A stretch of 64,000 nucleotides of DNA from an uncultured Nocardioidaceae bacterium (GCA_902805845.1 CADCUI010000066.1:18616-82615), one strand, 5' to 3'. Counted from the first letter of the stretch, positions 9,740 through 18,593 are shown. The notes: generated from the letters alone by a model not told the origin. Translations and numbers: made by a program.

Positions 9740-9793
9740 CGCACTTGACTATCACGTTCAGCGCACCTTTGGTGCCGGTTCAGGACTTCTGGG

Positions 9794-9799
9794 TACTGT
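9794..9799 (+). promoter_or_regulatory. -10 element, leaderless start of hemolysin III gene
   Basis: TACTGT lies exactly six bases before ATG 9806 and there is no ribosome site. Transcription would start at or next to the A of the start codon. No clear -35 is visible. Confidence 0.5.
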
Positions 9800-9805
9800 C
9801 ACGCC

Positions 9806-10549
9806 ATGGGTGCTCACACGTCCCGGTCGGATGCGCAGGAGTCCGCTGCCGCACCCCGGCGCGCATCCCAGGTGGCGCATCACGTGGAGGAGCAGATCGC
9901 CGACGTGCTCGCCGAGGTCAAGCCCCGGCTGCGCGGCTGGCTGCACGCCGTCACCTCGCCCCTGGCCCTGGCCGGCGGGATCGTGCTGGTCGCGCTCTCC
10001 CCGACCACGATGGCGCGGATCGGCAGCACCGTCTTCACCGTGACCGCCCTGCTGCTCTTCACGGTCTCGGCGGTCTACCACCGCGGGACCTGGAGCCCCC
10101 GCGTGTGGGCGTTCCTGCGGCGCTTCGACCACGCCAACATCTTCCTGCTCATCGCCGGCAGCTACACGCCGTTCACCCTGCTGATGGTGGAGGGGCGCGC
10201 ACAGGTGGTGCTGTTGAGCGTCGTGTGGGGCGTGGCACTGGCCGGGATGGTCTTCCGGTTGCTCTGGACCGACGCGCCGCGCTGGCTCTACGTGCCGATC
10301 TACATCGCGCTGGGCTGGGCAGCGGTGTTCTTCATCGACGACTTCGTCAACGGCGGCGGACCCGCGGTCGTGGCGTTGATCGCCGCCGGGGGCCTGCTCT
10401 ACACGCTCGGTGGCGTCGTCTACGGGTTCCAGCGCCCCAACCCCTTCCCGTCGTGGTTCGGGTTCCACGAGGTCTTCCACTCGCTGACGATCTTGGCGTT
10501 CATCACCCACTACGTGGGGGTCTCGCTCGCCACCTACTCGCTGCGCTGA
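9806..10549 (+). CDS. Hemolysin III (HlyIII/PAQR) family membrane protein
   Basis: This 247-residue protein has about seven membrane helices. The PAQR-superfamily metal-site motifs are present: FDHANIFLLIAGSYTPF in the middle and FHEVFHSLTILAFITHY at the C-terminus, with the three histidines that would hold zinc. Bacterial members are annotated from one pore-forming example; the physiological role, possibly lipid amide hydrolysis or membrane homeostasis, is unsettled. It is divergently transcribed from the Z-prenyl synthase. Confidence 0.88.
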   Translation: MGAHTSRSDAQESAAAPRRASQVAHHVEEQIADVLAEVKPRLRGWLHAVTSPLALAGGIVLVALSPTTMARIGSTVFTVTALLLFTVSAVYHRGTWSPRVWAFLRRFDHANIFLLIAGSYTPFTLLMVEGRAQVVLLSVVWGVALAGMVFRLLWTDAPRWLYVPIYIALGWAAVFFIDDFVNGGGPAVVALIAAGGLLYTLGGVVYGFQRPNPFPSWFGFHEVFHSLTILAFITHYVGVSLATYSLR

Positions 10550-10561
10550 GACCGCCGACGA

Positions 10562-10587
10562 CCCCTTCGGGGGGCGCGCATCGCGCC
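10562..10587 (+). terminator. Double hairpin after hemolysin III gene
   Basis: CCCC-TTCG-GGGG (10562-10573) overlaps GGCGCG-CAT-CGCGCC (10573-10587). The two small GC-rich hairpins start 13 bases after the stop codon and are alternatives for the shared G. They make a plausible intrinsic terminator before the transporter gene. Confidence 0.5.
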
Positions 10588-10681
10588 GAGATCGTGCATC
10601 CTGTGAGAACGGCGGAGCGGCGCACCTCGCTCGGTCCGACCCGCGTGCGTCTGTGCGCGGGCACCGGAGAGGAGAACGCCC

Positions 10682-12736
10682 GTGACCACCGAGGTCCGCA
10701 CCACCCACGAGGCCGCCCAGGAGCCACCGTCCGGTCGATGGGGGGGCCCGCTCGCACGCTGGCCGGTGTTCCTGGCCTCAGCCATCGGCGTGACCGCCAT
10801 GGCGGTGTGGGCGATCATCGCGCCCACCCAGGCCGAGAGCGCCATCCTCGAGGTGGTGGAGAAGGTCACGACCGGCTTCGGGTGGTTCTACATCGTGCTC
10901 GCGACGGCGATCCTGGGCTTCGTGCTCTTCCTCGGGATCTCCCGCTTCGGGCACATCCGCCTCGGACCCGACCACTCGCGACCGGAGTTCTCCACGTTCG
11001 CCTGGGCCTCGATGCTCTTCGCCGCCGGCATCGGCACCGACGTGATGTTCTTCTCCGTCGTGGAGCCCGTCAGCCACTACGTGGCGCCGCCCACCGGTGA
11101 CCCGGAGACCGTTGCCGCAGCGCGTGAGGCGACGGTGTGGACGCTGTTCCACTACGGCATCACCGGGTGGGCGATGTACGCCCTCATGGGGCTGGCGCTC
11201 GCCTACTTCGCCTACCGGCAGAACCTGCCGCTCGCCGTCAGGTCCGCGCTCCACCCGATCTTCGGCAAGCGCATCGACGGTCCGCTCGGCCACGCCGTGG
11301 ACACCGCCGCCGTGCTCGGCACCGTCTTCGGGGTGGCCACCAGCCTCGGCATCGGCGTCGTCTTCCTCAACGTGGGGCTCAACAGGGCCTTCGGCGTCGG
11401 GGTCGGCACCGGGACCCAGATCGCGCTGGCCGTCCTGGCCGTCACCATGGCCGCCGTGTCGGCGACCACGGGAGTCGACAAGGGCATCCGCATCCTGTCC
11501 CAGCTCAACGTGCTGCTCGCCCTGGCCCTGGCCGCCTGGGTGCTCCTCACCGGCAAGACCACGTTCATCCTCAATGCCATCGTGACGAACGTCGGCGACT
11601 TCGCCCGCACCTTCCCCGCGAAGACGCTGGAGACGTTCGCGTTCGTCGACCGGGACGAGTGGATGTCACTGTGGACGCTCTTCTTCTGGGCCTGGTGGAT
11701 CGCCTGGGCGTCGTTCGTAGGCCTCTTCCTCGCCCGCATCTCCCGCGGCCGGACCATCCGGCAGTTCGTGGCAGGGACCATGGTGATCCCGTTCTGCTAC
11801 ATCGTCATGTGGATCTCGATCTTCGGCAACGCCGCGCTCGACCGCGTGCGCGAGGGCGACGACGCCTTCGCCGAGGAGGCCCAGCAGTACGACGGGGCCG
11901 GGTTCTTCACGCTGCTCGAGGACTATCCCGGCGCCGACCTGCTGATCGTGCTGGCCTGCTTCGTGGGGCTGCTGTTCTACGTCACCTCCGCCGACTCAGG
12001 GGCTCTCGTCATGGGCAACCTCAGCTCACGGCTGCGCAGCGTGCAGGACGACGCTGCGCCCTGGATGCGCATCGTGTGGGCGGCGGTCACCGGCCTGCTC
12101 ACGATCGCGATGCTGGCGGTCGGCGGCATCCTGGCGCTCCAGTACGCCACGATCATCTTCGCCGTGCCGTTCGCCGTGGTCCTCGTCCTGGTGATGTGGG
12201 GGCTGCTCAAGGCGCTGCGCGTCGAAGCCCGCCGCGTCGACTCCGCGGTGCACCATCTGCCCACCATGCTGTCCGCGCGATCGGCGGCGGAGGGGCGCGG
12301 AGCGTGGCGCGCCCGGCTGGCGCGCGCGCTGAACTTCGTCGACGTCGAGGACGCCGCGCTGCACCTGCGCGAGGTCGTGGCGCCAGCGCTCCAGGAGGTG
12401 GCCACGGACCTGAACGCGCGTGGCCTCACGGCGACCGTCACCTCCGAGGCCGGCGGGGACGGGGCCCTCCCGTGGGCCGAGCTCCGTACCGAGGTCCCGG
12501 AGCACCCCTTCGTGTACCGCGTCGAGGTGACCGAGTCGGCAGTCCCGACGTACGGGGGTCGCATGATCGGCGACCGCGACCGCTATGCGCGGCTCGAGGT
12601 CCACCTCGACGGCGGCGGACAGGACTACGACGTCATGGGCTACACCGCGACCCAGGTGATCCATGACTGCCTCGACCAGTACGAGCAGCACCTGGCGTTC
12701 CTACGCCTCAGTCCGGGCGAGCGCCGCAGGACCTAG
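10682..12736 (+). CDS. BCCT family osmolyte transporter
   Basis: This 684-residue carrier of the betaine/choline/carnitine family has 12 expected membrane helices and the family signature around MSLWTLFFWAWWIAWASF. About 150 C-terminal hydrophilic residues follow the last helix, as in BetT-like members where the tail senses osmotic stress. The usual glycine-rich helix reads GIGTDVMFFSVVEP, close to but not identical with well-studied carriers, so choline or betaine cannot be chosen from sequence. The start is GTG 10682 behind GGAGAGGAG. No synthesis genes for betaine are nearby. Confidence 0.9.
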   Translation: MTTEVRTTHEAAQEPPSGRWGGPLARWPVFLASAIGVTAMAVWAIIAPTQAESAILEVVEKVTTGFGWFYIVLATAILGFVLFLGISRFGHIRLGPDHSRPEFSTFAWASMLFAAGIGTDVMFFSVVEPVSHYVAPPTGDPETVAAAREATVWTLFHYGITGWAMYALMGLALAYFAYRQNLPLAVRSALHPIFGKRIDGPLGHAVDTAAVLGTVFGVATSLGIGVVFLNVGLNRAFGVGVGTGTQIALAVLAVTMAAVSATTGVDKGIRILSQLNVLLALALAAWVLLTGKTTFILNAIVTNVGDFARTFPAKTLETFAFVDRDEWMSLWTLFFWAWWIAWASFVGLFLARISRGRTIRQFVAGTMVIPFCYIVMWISIFGNAALDRVREGDDAFAEEAQQYDGAGFFTLLEDYPGADLLIVLACFVGLLFYVTSADSGALVMGNLSSRLRSVQDDAAPWMRIVWAAVTGLLTIAMLAVGGILALQYATIIFAVPFAVVLVLVMWGLLKALRVEARRVDSAVHHLPTMLSARSAAEGRGAWRARLARALNFVDVEDAALHLREVVAPALQEVATDLNARGLTATVTSEAGGDGALPWAELRTEVPEHPFVYRVEVTESAVPTYGGRMIGDRDRYARLEVHLDGGGQDYDVMGYTATQVIHDCLDQYEQHLAFLRLSPGERRRT

Positions 12737-12777
12737 GGCGGTCCGGACCACCGGCGCACGGCCCTGGCGAGCGACAT

Positions 12778-12820
12778 CGCCTGGCGATAAGCCGGGATGA
12801 AGCGCCATTCACGCCAGGCG
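12778..12820 (+). promoter_or_regulatory. 9-bp inverted repeat in the spacer before the haloperoxidase-like gene
   Basis: The 248-bp spacer 12737-12984 has no gene. CGCCTGGCG (12778-12786) and CGCCAGGCG (12812-12820) form a perfect inverted repeat with a 25-base loop, 42 bases past the transporter stop. It may be a weak terminator or an operator pair. Confidence 0.3.
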
Positions 12821-12984
12821 CAGCATCTCCACGGTGCATCCGGGAGCCGGCCAGTCGACAGGCCGCCGGGGGTCCCACACCCCGTGGAGGCCGGGGCCCG
12901 ACCGGTGCGACGCCGGTCGCGGTCCGTCCGCTCCCGCCACGACTCCGCGGGATCCATACCCAACCTCCCGAGGGAGGAGTTCTC

Positions 12985-14271
12985 ATGCGTCCTCTGCATC
13001 ACCACCGCGTCACCACAGGACTGGCAGGTGCGGCCCTGGTGGCCACCACGCTGGTCACCGGAGCGTCCACGTCCGTAGCCGACGACGCCACCCCACACGT
13101 CCTCGCCCGGCCCTCCGCAACCAGGGCCCAGACGGTCCTGGACTGGGAGCGCATCCTCTTCCGTACCGTCTACACCGAAGGTCTCACCCCCATCCCCACC
13201 GGCGTGCCGCTCATGGGGTTCACGTCCATGGCGATGTACGACGCGGTGCAGAGCTCACTGGCCCGACACCACAGCTCGGAGAAGGCTGCGGTGGCCGCCG
13301 CTGCTCACGGTGTCCTCTCCCACTACTTCGCATCAGCGCCCCCACTGCTCGGCAGTCTGAACGCGAACCTGCTCGCGACGCTCTCCGGCGTCCGGGACGG
13401 GCCGGCCGAGGACCGAGGTCTTCGGATCGGCGAGGCGGCTGCGGCCGAGATGGTCGCCGACCGAGCGGACGACGGGTACGGCGACACCAGGCTGCACTAC
13501 TCGAAGCCGAAGAAGGTCGGCTACTGGCAGCCGTCCGGCCCGCCGCCCGGAGCGCCTCCCGGATCACCGCCCGACATGCTCGCTGCCTGGCTGGGATCGC
13601 TGGACCCACTGGTGCTGCGCACACCGGTCAAGGTGGACGGCCCTGACAGCCTGACCAGCCGCGCTTACGCCCGGGACTTCAACGAGGTCAAGGCCGTGGG
13701 CGGCGCCACGTCCACACGAAGGAGCGCCAAGCAGACCTTGACGGCGCTCTTCTTCAACTCCAACTCGGCCACCATGATCGGGGACGCGGTGGTGCGTCGG
13801 CTGCAGGAGCACCCGGTGGGGCTGCGGCGTACGACCCGGCTGTTCGCGGTCATGCACGCCTCGATGACCGACTCGGTGATCGAGTGCTTCCGGCTCAAGA
13901 GGGACGTCGGCTTCTGGCGACCTGCGGAGGCGATCGCACAGGCGGCCGACGACGGCAATCCGCGCACCGCGCCCGAGGAGGGGTGGACGACGCTGGTCCC
14001 CAGCCCTCCCTACGCCGACTACGTGAGCGGTCACGCCTGCCTCACCGCCCCGGCCGTCGAGACCATTCGGCAGATCCTGGGCGAGAACACCAGGCTGGAG
14101 CTGGTCTCGGTGCACAGCCCCAGGCCGCGTGTCTACGGTCGGCTGAGCACCATCGAGCGGCAGGCGCTCAACGCCCGCATCTGGTCGGGACTGCACTTCC
14201 GCGACGCCATGGATGACGGTTACCTCCTCGGTCACCGAACCGCCAGGCGGGTGCTCGCGCAGGTTCCCTAG
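12985..14271 (+). CDS. Secreted vanadium-haloperoxidase/PAP2-like protein
   Basis: This 428-residue protein has a signal peptide (basic start, hydrophobic stretch, likely cleavage near residue 32). Its C-terminal half matches the vanadium-dependent haloperoxidase branch of the PAP2 fold: a GFWRPAEAI block near residue 309, the core PYADYVSGHACLTAPA near 342-357 with the active-site His, and a late ARIWSGLHFRDAMDDG block with Arg and His. Such enzymes oxidise halides or hydrolyse phosphate esters; which applies is not decided. GAGGGAGGAG lies just before ATG 12985. A GC hairpin follows the stop. Confidence 0.8.
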   Translation: MRPLHHHRVTTGLAGAALVATTLVTGASTSVADDATPHVLARPSATRAQTVLDWERILFRTVYTEGLTPIPTGVPLMGFTSMAMYDAVQSSLARHHSSEKAAVAAAAHGVLSHYFASAPPLLGSLNANLLATLSGVRDGPAEDRGLRIGEAAAAEMVADRADDGYGDTRLHYSKPKKVGYWQPSGPPPGAPPGSPPDMLAAWLGSLDPLVLRTPVKVDGPDSLTSRAYARDFNEVKAVGGATSTRRSAKQTLTALFFNSNSATMIGDAVVRRLQEHPVGLRRTTRLFAVMHASMTDSVIECFRLKRDVGFWRPAEAIAQAADDGNPRTAPEEGWTTLVPSPPYADYVSGHACLTAPAVETIRQILGENTRLELVSVHSPRPRVYGRLSTIERQALNARIWSGLHFRDAMDDGYLLGHRTARRVLAQVP

Positions 14272-14294
14272 CCACACCCCGCGGCGACCCAGGC

Positions 14295-14324
14295 CCGCCC
14301 CGCCCGCACCTGCGGGCCGGGCGG
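14295..14324 (+). terminator. GC-rich hairpin after the haloperoxidase-like gene
   Basis: Arms 14295-14308 and 14311-14324 pair at 13 of 14 positions (right arm TGCGGGCCGGGCGG). It begins 23 bases after the stop and is also downstream of the converging small gene at 14352, so it may terminate both directions. Confidence 0.7.
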
Positions 14325-14351
14325 TTCTGGGCTCCGGTCGACCGGAGCGGG

Positions 14352-14567
14352 TCACTCGGCGTCGAAGGCCTCCTCGACCGCCTCCAGCTCGACGAGCTCG
14401 ACCACGCGGTTGCCCTCGCGCAGCAGCCGTCGACGCTCGGGCGGGATGCCCCGGACCCGCTGCCTCACCCGTGCGGCACCTCGCCGCTCCGCGAGAGCCA
14501 TCTCCTCGCGCCACACGAGCTCGGCGGCCTGCTCGGCTGCTGACTGCCTGTCCACCGGCTCTGACAC
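14352..14567 (-). CDS. Small hypothetical protein, charged and helical
   Basis: This 71-residue protein is rich in Glu and Arg with no cysteine or membrane segment; it looks helical, and I do not recognise the family. Support comes from strong G/C bias at third codon positions and a ribosome site (GAGGGGG) five bases before GTG 14567. The ribosome site adjoins the 3' arm of a long hairpin (14575-14639), so its translation could be controlled by that structure. Confidence 0.55.
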   Translation of the reverse strand: MSEPVDRQSAAEQAAELVWREEMALAERRGAARVRQRVRGIPPERRRLLREGNRVVELVELEAVEEAFDAE

Positions 14568-14574
14568 CCGACCC

Positions 14575-14639
14575 CCTCATCTGGTACGAATCGGTTGCCT
14601 CAGGAGTGTGGTCAGAGAACCGGGACGTACCAGATGAGG
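14575..14639. promoter_or_regulatory. Long imperfect hairpin between the small gene and the thioredoxin gene
   Basis: A perfect 14-bp inverted repeat, CCTCATCTGGTACG (14575-14588) and CGTACCAGATGAGG (14626-14639), is extended inward by CGGTT/AACCG and CTC/GAG after a small internal loop. On the minus strand its base runs directly into the ribosome site of the small gene, which folding would hide. On the plus strand it lies about 80 bases before the thioredoxin start. Confidence 0.7.
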
Positions 14640-14719
14640 CTCCCACCCTGGCGTCGGAATACCCAAGGGGGGCCCGTTCGTTCCCCCGGGGACAGACCAC
14701 CGAGGAGAGGACCGACATC

Positions 14720-15115
14720 GTGCCCACCCTGGACCTGACCGCCGGCGACTTCGAGAAGACGGTGCTGGAGAACGACATCGTGCTCGTCGACTTCTGGGCG
14801 TCCTGGTGCGGACCGTGCCGCTCCTTCGCCCCGACGTACGAGAAGGCGTCGCAGAGCCACTCCGACGTGGTCTTCGGCAAGGTGGACACCGAGGCCGAGC
14901 AGGCACTTGCCGCGGCGGCCAGCATCACCTCGATCCCGACGCTCATGGCGTTCCGCGAGGGGGTCCTGGTGTTCTCCCAGCCCGGAGCGCTCCCGGCGCC
15001 GGCCCTGGAGCAGGTCATCGGTGCGGTCCGCGGGCTCGACATGGACGAGGTCCGGTCGCAGATCGCCGCGCAGTCCGGCCAGGGCGCCGGAGACCCGCCC
15101 TCCACCCAGGGCTGA
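14720..15115 (+). CDS. Thioredoxin
   Basis: This 131-residue cytosolic thiol-disulfide oxidoreductase has the active site WCGPC at Cys30/Cys33 and the cis-proline loop SIPTLM. It is slightly longer than classical thioredoxin because of a Gln/Gly/Pro-rich C-terminal tail. GTG 14720 follows GAGGAGAGG at 14703-14711. The methyltransferase gene begins 10 bases after its stop, suggesting co-transcription. Confidence 0.92.
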   Translation: MPTLDLTAGDFEKTVLENDIVLVDFWASWCGPCRSFAPTYEKASQSHSDVVFGKVDTEAEQALAAAASITSIPTLMAFREGVLVFSQPGALPAPALEQVIGAVRGLDMDEVRSQIAAQSGQGAGDPPSTQG

Positions 15116-15125
15116 GGCCGGGGCG

Positions 15126-15731
15126 GTGGACGCCCGCGACTGGGACCAGCGGTACGCCGCCTCGGAGCAGGTGTGGTCGCTGGGTCCCAATCCGTTCGTC
15201 GCCGCGGAGCTCGCCGACCTGACACCGGGCGCGGCGCTCGACCTGGCCTGCGGGGAGGGCCGCAACGCGATCTGGCTCGCCGGACGCGGCTGGCAGGTCA
15301 CCGCCGTGGACTTCTCGCAGGTGGCGGTCGACCGGGGACGGCGGACCGCGGGCGACCTGCCGATCAGCTGGCAGGTCGGGAACGCCCTGACGGTCGAGCT
15401 GCCGTCCGTCGACCTGGCGGTGCTGGCCTACCTCCAGCTGTCCCCGGACGAGCGTCGCACCGCCGTACGACGGGCCTTCGGGGTGCTGCGCCCGGGCGGG
15501 ACGCTGTTCGTGGTGGCACACGACTCGAGCAACCTCACCGAGGGCACCGGCGGTCCCCAGGACCCGACGGTGCTCTACACCGCGGAGGACGTCCTCGCGG
15601 ATCTGGCCGGTGGCGACCTCGTGGTGGTGCGTGCCGAGCGGGCGCGTCGCGTCGTCACGGCCGCGGACGAGCACGGCGGCGCCACCGACAGCACGGCGTG
15701 GGACGCCGTGGTGCGGCTGATCCGCCGCTGA
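15126..15731 (+). CDS. Class I SAM-dependent methyltransferase
   Basis: This 201-residue protein has the SAM-binding motif LDLACGEGRNAIWLA (about residues 38-52) and the acidic VDFS loop, typical of the small methyltransferase 11/25 group often annotated near TehB. An N-terminal WDQRYA block is common in that group. The substrate is unknown. GTG 15126 is supported by the G-rich tract after the preceding stop and by its position right after the thioredoxin gene. Confidence 0.85.
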   Translation: MDARDWDQRYAASEQVWSLGPNPFVAAELADLTPGAALDLACGEGRNAIWLAGRGWQVTAVDFSQVAVDRGRRTAGDLPISWQVGNALTVELPSVDLAVLAYLQLSPDERRTAVRRAFGVLRPGGTLFVVAHDSSNLTEGTGGPQDPTVLYTAEDVLADLAGGDLVVVRAERARRVVTAADEHGGATDSTAWDAVVRLIRR

Positions 15732-15742
15732 GGCCGCACGAA

Positions 15743-15799
15743 GGGCGGCTCGGGCAGACATGGAGGGCGGCTCGGGCAGACATCGTGGGCGGCTCGGCG
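15743..15799 (+). repeat. 22-bp intergenic repeat array, locus 3
   Basis: Two complete units (15743-15764 and 15765-15786) and a partial unit (15787-15799), of the variant GGGCGGCTCGG with GCAGACATNNN. It lies between two co-oriented genes, 12 bases after one stop and about 39 before the next start. Confidence 0.9.
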
Positions 15800-15837
15800 G
15801 AGAGGGGTGCTCACCGGGGGTGGGACATCATCGGGAC

Positions 15838-16740
15838 ATGGCGATGCTCCCAGGGCTGACTGCCCTGCCCACGGCTCTGCCCGACCTGCGCGACCGGTTG
15901 GGCGAGTTCATCTTCTTCCGCGTGGCCGGCCCCGAGGGGCCACGCCAGCGCGACCGCATCCACGGCACCCCTGGCCCGCGCTGGTTCCCCGCCGGCAGCC
16001 CCATCCAGCAGGTCCACGGCGATGCGTCGATGTTCATCGGGGGCATGCGGGCGCTCATGATGCAGGCGATGCACCCCGCAGCGATGACGGCGGTGTCGGA
16101 GCACTCCGGGTACCGGGGCGACATGTGGGGCCGGCTGGCGCGCACCAGCACGTTCCTCGCCGCCACCACCTTCGGCACTGCACAGGACGCGCAGTCGTCC
16201 GTGGACGCCGTGCGCCGCATCCACGAGCGGATCTCCGGAGTGATGCCCGACGGCACCACGTACGCCGCGTCGGACCCCCACCTCCTCGCCTGGGTGCACG
16301 TCGCCGAGGTCGACAGCTTCCTGCTCGCCCACCAGACCTACGGCCACCGCCCCCTCGACCAGGCCGGACGCGACGAGTACGTCGCCCAGTCGGCACTGGT
16401 CGCCGAGAAGATCGGCGTCGAGCGGGCGCCGCGCACGGAGGCCGAGCTGCGCGAGGAGCTGGCGCGGTTCCGCCCCGAGCTGCGGAGCACCGACCACGCC
16501 CGGGAGGCGATCCGCTACCTCCTGTGGCACCCGAGCCTGCCGGTGGCGGCACGACCGGCGTACCTCGTGCTGGCCGCGGCCGCGATCGGGCTCATGCCGG
16601 TGTGGACCCGCGGCCCGTTGAGGCTGCCGTGGCTGCCGGTGACCGAGCGGACCGTCGTCCGCGCGCTCGGCCACGTGGCCACCGGGACGATCCGCTGGGC
16701 GCTGACCCCGCCACCCGTGGAGCCTGCCCCGGCACCGTGA
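15838..16740 (+). CDS. DUF2236 (MpaB/Lcp-like oxygenase) family protein
   Basis: This 300-residue protein is of the DUF2236 family, which includes rubber oxygenase Lcp and the fungal MpaB oxygenase catalytic domain. Typical blocks are present: GGMRALMMQAMHPAAMTAVSEH near residues 63-84 and the LAWVHVAEVDSF helix near 152-163 with a conserved His. In characterised relatives conserved residues bind heme b. No signal peptide is seen, so it is probably cytosolic or peripherally membrane-bound. The start at ATG 15838 has no ribosome site; a CATCAT six bases earlier could be a -10 for a leaderless mRNA. Confidence 0.8.
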   Translation: MAMLPGLTALPTALPDLRDRLGEFIFFRVAGPEGPRQRDRIHGTPGPRWFPAGSPIQQVHGDASMFIGGMRALMMQAMHPAAMTAVSEHSGYRGDMWGRLARTSTFLAATTFGTAQDAQSSVDAVRRIHERISGVMPDGTTYAASDPHLLAWVHVAEVDSFLLAHQTYGHRPLDQAGRDEYVAQSALVAEKIGVERAPRTEAELREELARFRPELRSTDHAREAIRYLLWHPSLPVAARPAYLVLAAAAIGLMPVWTRGPLRLPWLPVTERTVVRALGHVATGTIRWALTPPPVEPAPAP

Positions 16741-16756
16741 GGTGTCGTGCCGGACG

Positions 16757-17086
16757 TCAGGGGCGGTCCGGTGCCGGAGGCTCAGCTGGAGTGTCGACAT
16801 CGGCGGCAGCAGGGCTGTCACCTGGGCCGTGGGCAGCGTCCCGGGTGTCGGCGAGGCCACGGCGCCCCGAACCGTCGTCGAAGTCGATCTTCTTCAGCTG
16901 CTTGCGCATGTTGAACCACAGCAGGACGGTCACGACGCACAGCGTCACGAAGAACCCGAATCCCAGCCAGCCCGGAGTCACCTCGCTGGGCGCCGGCACC
17001 GGGTCCAGCCCCATCACTGGCTGTGTCCGCCCGGCTGCCGAGAGGTACAGCGACGCGGCCAGGTCCAGGCTCTGGGCGACGGTCAT
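16757..17086 (-). CDS. Small single-pass membrane protein
   Basis: This 109-residue protein has one hydrophobic helix at about residues 39-59 (GFGFFVTLCVVTVLLWF) followed by a basic MRKQLKKIDFDD patch and a Pro/Ala-rich cytosolic tail. Similar short proteins are frequently found next to mca in actinobacteria, but no function is known. It follows mca by 29 bases on the same strand and is probably co-transcribed. It converges with the DUF2236 gene with only 16 bases between them. Confidence 0.7.
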   Translation of the reverse strand: MTVAQSLDLAASLYLSAAGRTQPVMGLDPVPAPSEVTPGWLGFGFFVTLCVVTVLLWFNMRKQLKKIDFDDGSGRRGLADTRDAAHGPGDSPAAADVDTPAEPPAPDRP

Positions 17087-17115
17087 GACCCCATCATGAC
17101 TCCCTCATGGCCCCA

Positions 17116-18030
17116 TCATGACTCGGTCTCCCCAACGGACTCCCGGATGCCCGCGAAGAGGTCCGACTCCGGCGTCGCCACCTGCACGTGCGCCCGGACG
17201 AGCTCGTAGTCCTCGGTCGGCCACGCCGACTGGTGGATCCTCAGCGGGACCGCGAACCACGGCCCCTCCGGGTCGATCTGGGTGGCGTGCGCGAGCAGCG
17301 CCCGGTCGCGCACCGGGAAGTAGTCCGCGCAGGGGACCCGGGTCGTGACCCTCGCGTCGTGCACCGGGTCGGGCTTCCAGTCGGCCAGCCGCTCGGCGTA
17401 GGGAGACTCGAGCCCGTCGGCCAGCATCGCCTCGTGCAGCGCCTCGGTCCGCTCCCGGTGGAAGGCGTGGTGGTAATAGAGCTTCAGCGGCTGCCAGGGC
17501 TCGCCGGACCCCGGATAGGCCGAGGGGTCACCGGCCGCCTCGAAGGCGGCGACGCCCACCTGGTGGCACATGATGTGGTCGGGGTGGGGGTAGCCACCCC
17601 TCTCGTCGTACGTCGTGACCACGTGCGGTCGGAACGAGCGCATCAGCCGGACCAGGGGCTCCGCCGCCTCCTCCACCGGCAGCGAGGCGAAGCAGCCCTC
17701 GGGCAGCGGGGGCGGCGGGTCCCCCTCGGGGAAGCCGGAGTCGACGAAGCCCAACCAGTCCTGGGTGACCCCGAGGATGTCGCGCGCCCGGTCCATCTCC
17801 TGGCGGCGGATCTCGGAGATGTTCTCCAGCACGTCGGGACGGTCCATCCGCGGGTTGAGGATCGAGCCGCGCTCACCGCCCGTGCAGGTGACGACATGGA
17901 CGTCCACCCCCTCCGCGACGTACCTCGCGGTGGTCGCGGCGCCCTTGCTGGACTCGTCGTCGGGGTGCGCGTGCACGTGCATCAGGCGCAGTCCCGACGC
18001 CCTGGCGGGCGAGGGAGGGGTCGACGGCAT
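17116..18030 (-). CDS. mca: Mycothiol S-conjugate amidase Mca
   Basis: This enzyme cleaves mycothiol S-conjugates of electrophiles and drugs, releasing a mercapturic acid for export. The 304-residue protein has the PIG-L/LmbE zinc motif AHPDDE at residues 21-26 and a second histidine block [13 protein letters not shown]. Its length and the C-terminal [23 protein letters not shown] region separate Mca from MshB. ATG 18030 is preferred because TAGGAT lies seven bases upstream; longer starts at 18039 and 18084 are in frame, but 18084 would run into the divergent gene. The stop lies in a 14-bp direct repeat (17089-17102 and 17111-17124). Confidence 0.93.
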   Translation of the reverse strand: MPSTPPSPARASGLRLMHVHAHPDDESSKGAATTARYVAEGVDVHVVTCTGGERGSILNPRMDRPDVLENISEIRRQEMDRARDILGVTQDWLGFVDSGFPEGDPPPPLPEGCFASLPVEEAAEPLVRLMRSFRPHVVTTYDERGGYPHPDHIMCHQVGVAAFEAAGDPSAYPGSGEPWQPLKLYYHHAFHRERTEALHEAMLADGLESPYAERLADWKPDPVHDARVTTRVPCADYFPVRDRALLAHATQIDPEGPWFAVPLRIHQSAWPTEDYELVRAHVQVATPESDLFAGIRESVGETES

Positions 18031-18037
18031 GGCGTCC

Positions 18038-18043
18038 ATCCTA
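18038..18043 (-). promoter_or_regulatory. -10 element, leaderless start of mca
   Basis: TAGGAT on the minus strand, seven bases before ATG 18030. It faces away from the divergent TAGCAT at 18067-18072, so the two promoters overlap upstream. Confidence 0.5.
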
Positions 18044-18066
18044 GGGAGCGCCTCGGCACCGCCCTC

Positions 18067-18072
18067 TAGCAT
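18067..18072 (+). promoter_or_regulatory. Candidate -10 of the DUF4307 gene
   Basis: TAGCAT is ten bases before ATG 18083, giving a leader of only a few bases. An in-frame ATG (18071) overlaps the hexamer itself and is therefore unlikely as the start. Confidence 0.35.
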
Positions 18073-18082
18073 GGGGGCTGCC

Positions 18083-18493
18083 ATGGAAGCCCCTCCCGAC
18101 CTGCACGAGCGCTACCGCGGTCCCACCCAGGTGCAGCGCGTGGTCGCCCTCGTCATCATCGCCTCGCTGGTCGCCAGCGGGGCGGGTCTGCTCGCCTGGA
18201 CGGTGTTCTTCCAGAGCAACCCGGCGGTGACCTCGCAGCTCACCGCCTTCTCCGTGGCTGACGAGCACGAGGCGATCGCCAACATCACCGTGGGGCGGGA
18301 CTCTGAGTTCACCGAGGCCACCTGCCGGATCCGCGCCATCGCGGAGGACCACACCGTGGTGGGCGACCTCAGCCTGCCGGTGGTCGACGGGCCCGCCAAG
18401 CAGTCGCTGCAGGTGCGCATCCGCACCGAGCGGAAGGCGACCAGCGTGGAGCTGCTGGGCTGCATCGCGCCGGGCCAGCCGCGTCCGCGGTGA
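18083..18493 (+). CDS. DUF4307 membrane protein
   Basis: This 136-residue actinobacterial protein has a short cytosolic N-terminus ([11 protein letters not shown]), one membrane helix at about residues 21-43 and an extracytoplasmic beta-rich domain with two cysteines that could pair. The family is typically found divergent from mca, as here, and has no established function. ATG 18083 is chosen because GGGGG at 18073-18077 and the candidate -10 both lie upstream of it. Confidence 0.8.
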   Translation: MEAPPDLHERYRGPTQVQRVVALVIIASLVASGAGLLAWTVFFQSNPAVTSQLTAFSVADEHEAIANITVGRDSEFTEATCRIRAIAEDHTVVGDLSLPVVDGPAKQSLQVRIRTERKATSVELLGCIAPGQPRPR

Positions 18494-18510
18494 CCTGCAG
18501 CCCTCTCCGA

Positions 18511-18516
18511 TAGACT
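18511..18516 (+). promoter_or_regulatory. Candidate -10 of greA
   Basis: TAGACT lies 78 bases before the greA start in the 100-bp spacer; no consensus -35 is visible. The leader contains a GCGGTACGCC stretch and ends in a CAGGAG ribosome site. Confidence 0.35.
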
Positions 18517-18593
18517 GTTCCACTTGCCCTCGTGGGCCGCACAGCGGTACGCCGGGGGAGCCAACCGATCCATCGACGCAGGAGCCGACAGAC

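Noticed and set aside
14213..14719. A longer thioredoxin starting near 14213
   Set aside because: The upstream in-frame sequence crosses a terminator hairpin and a convergent gene and is low-complexity; GTG 14720 has a proper ribosome site.
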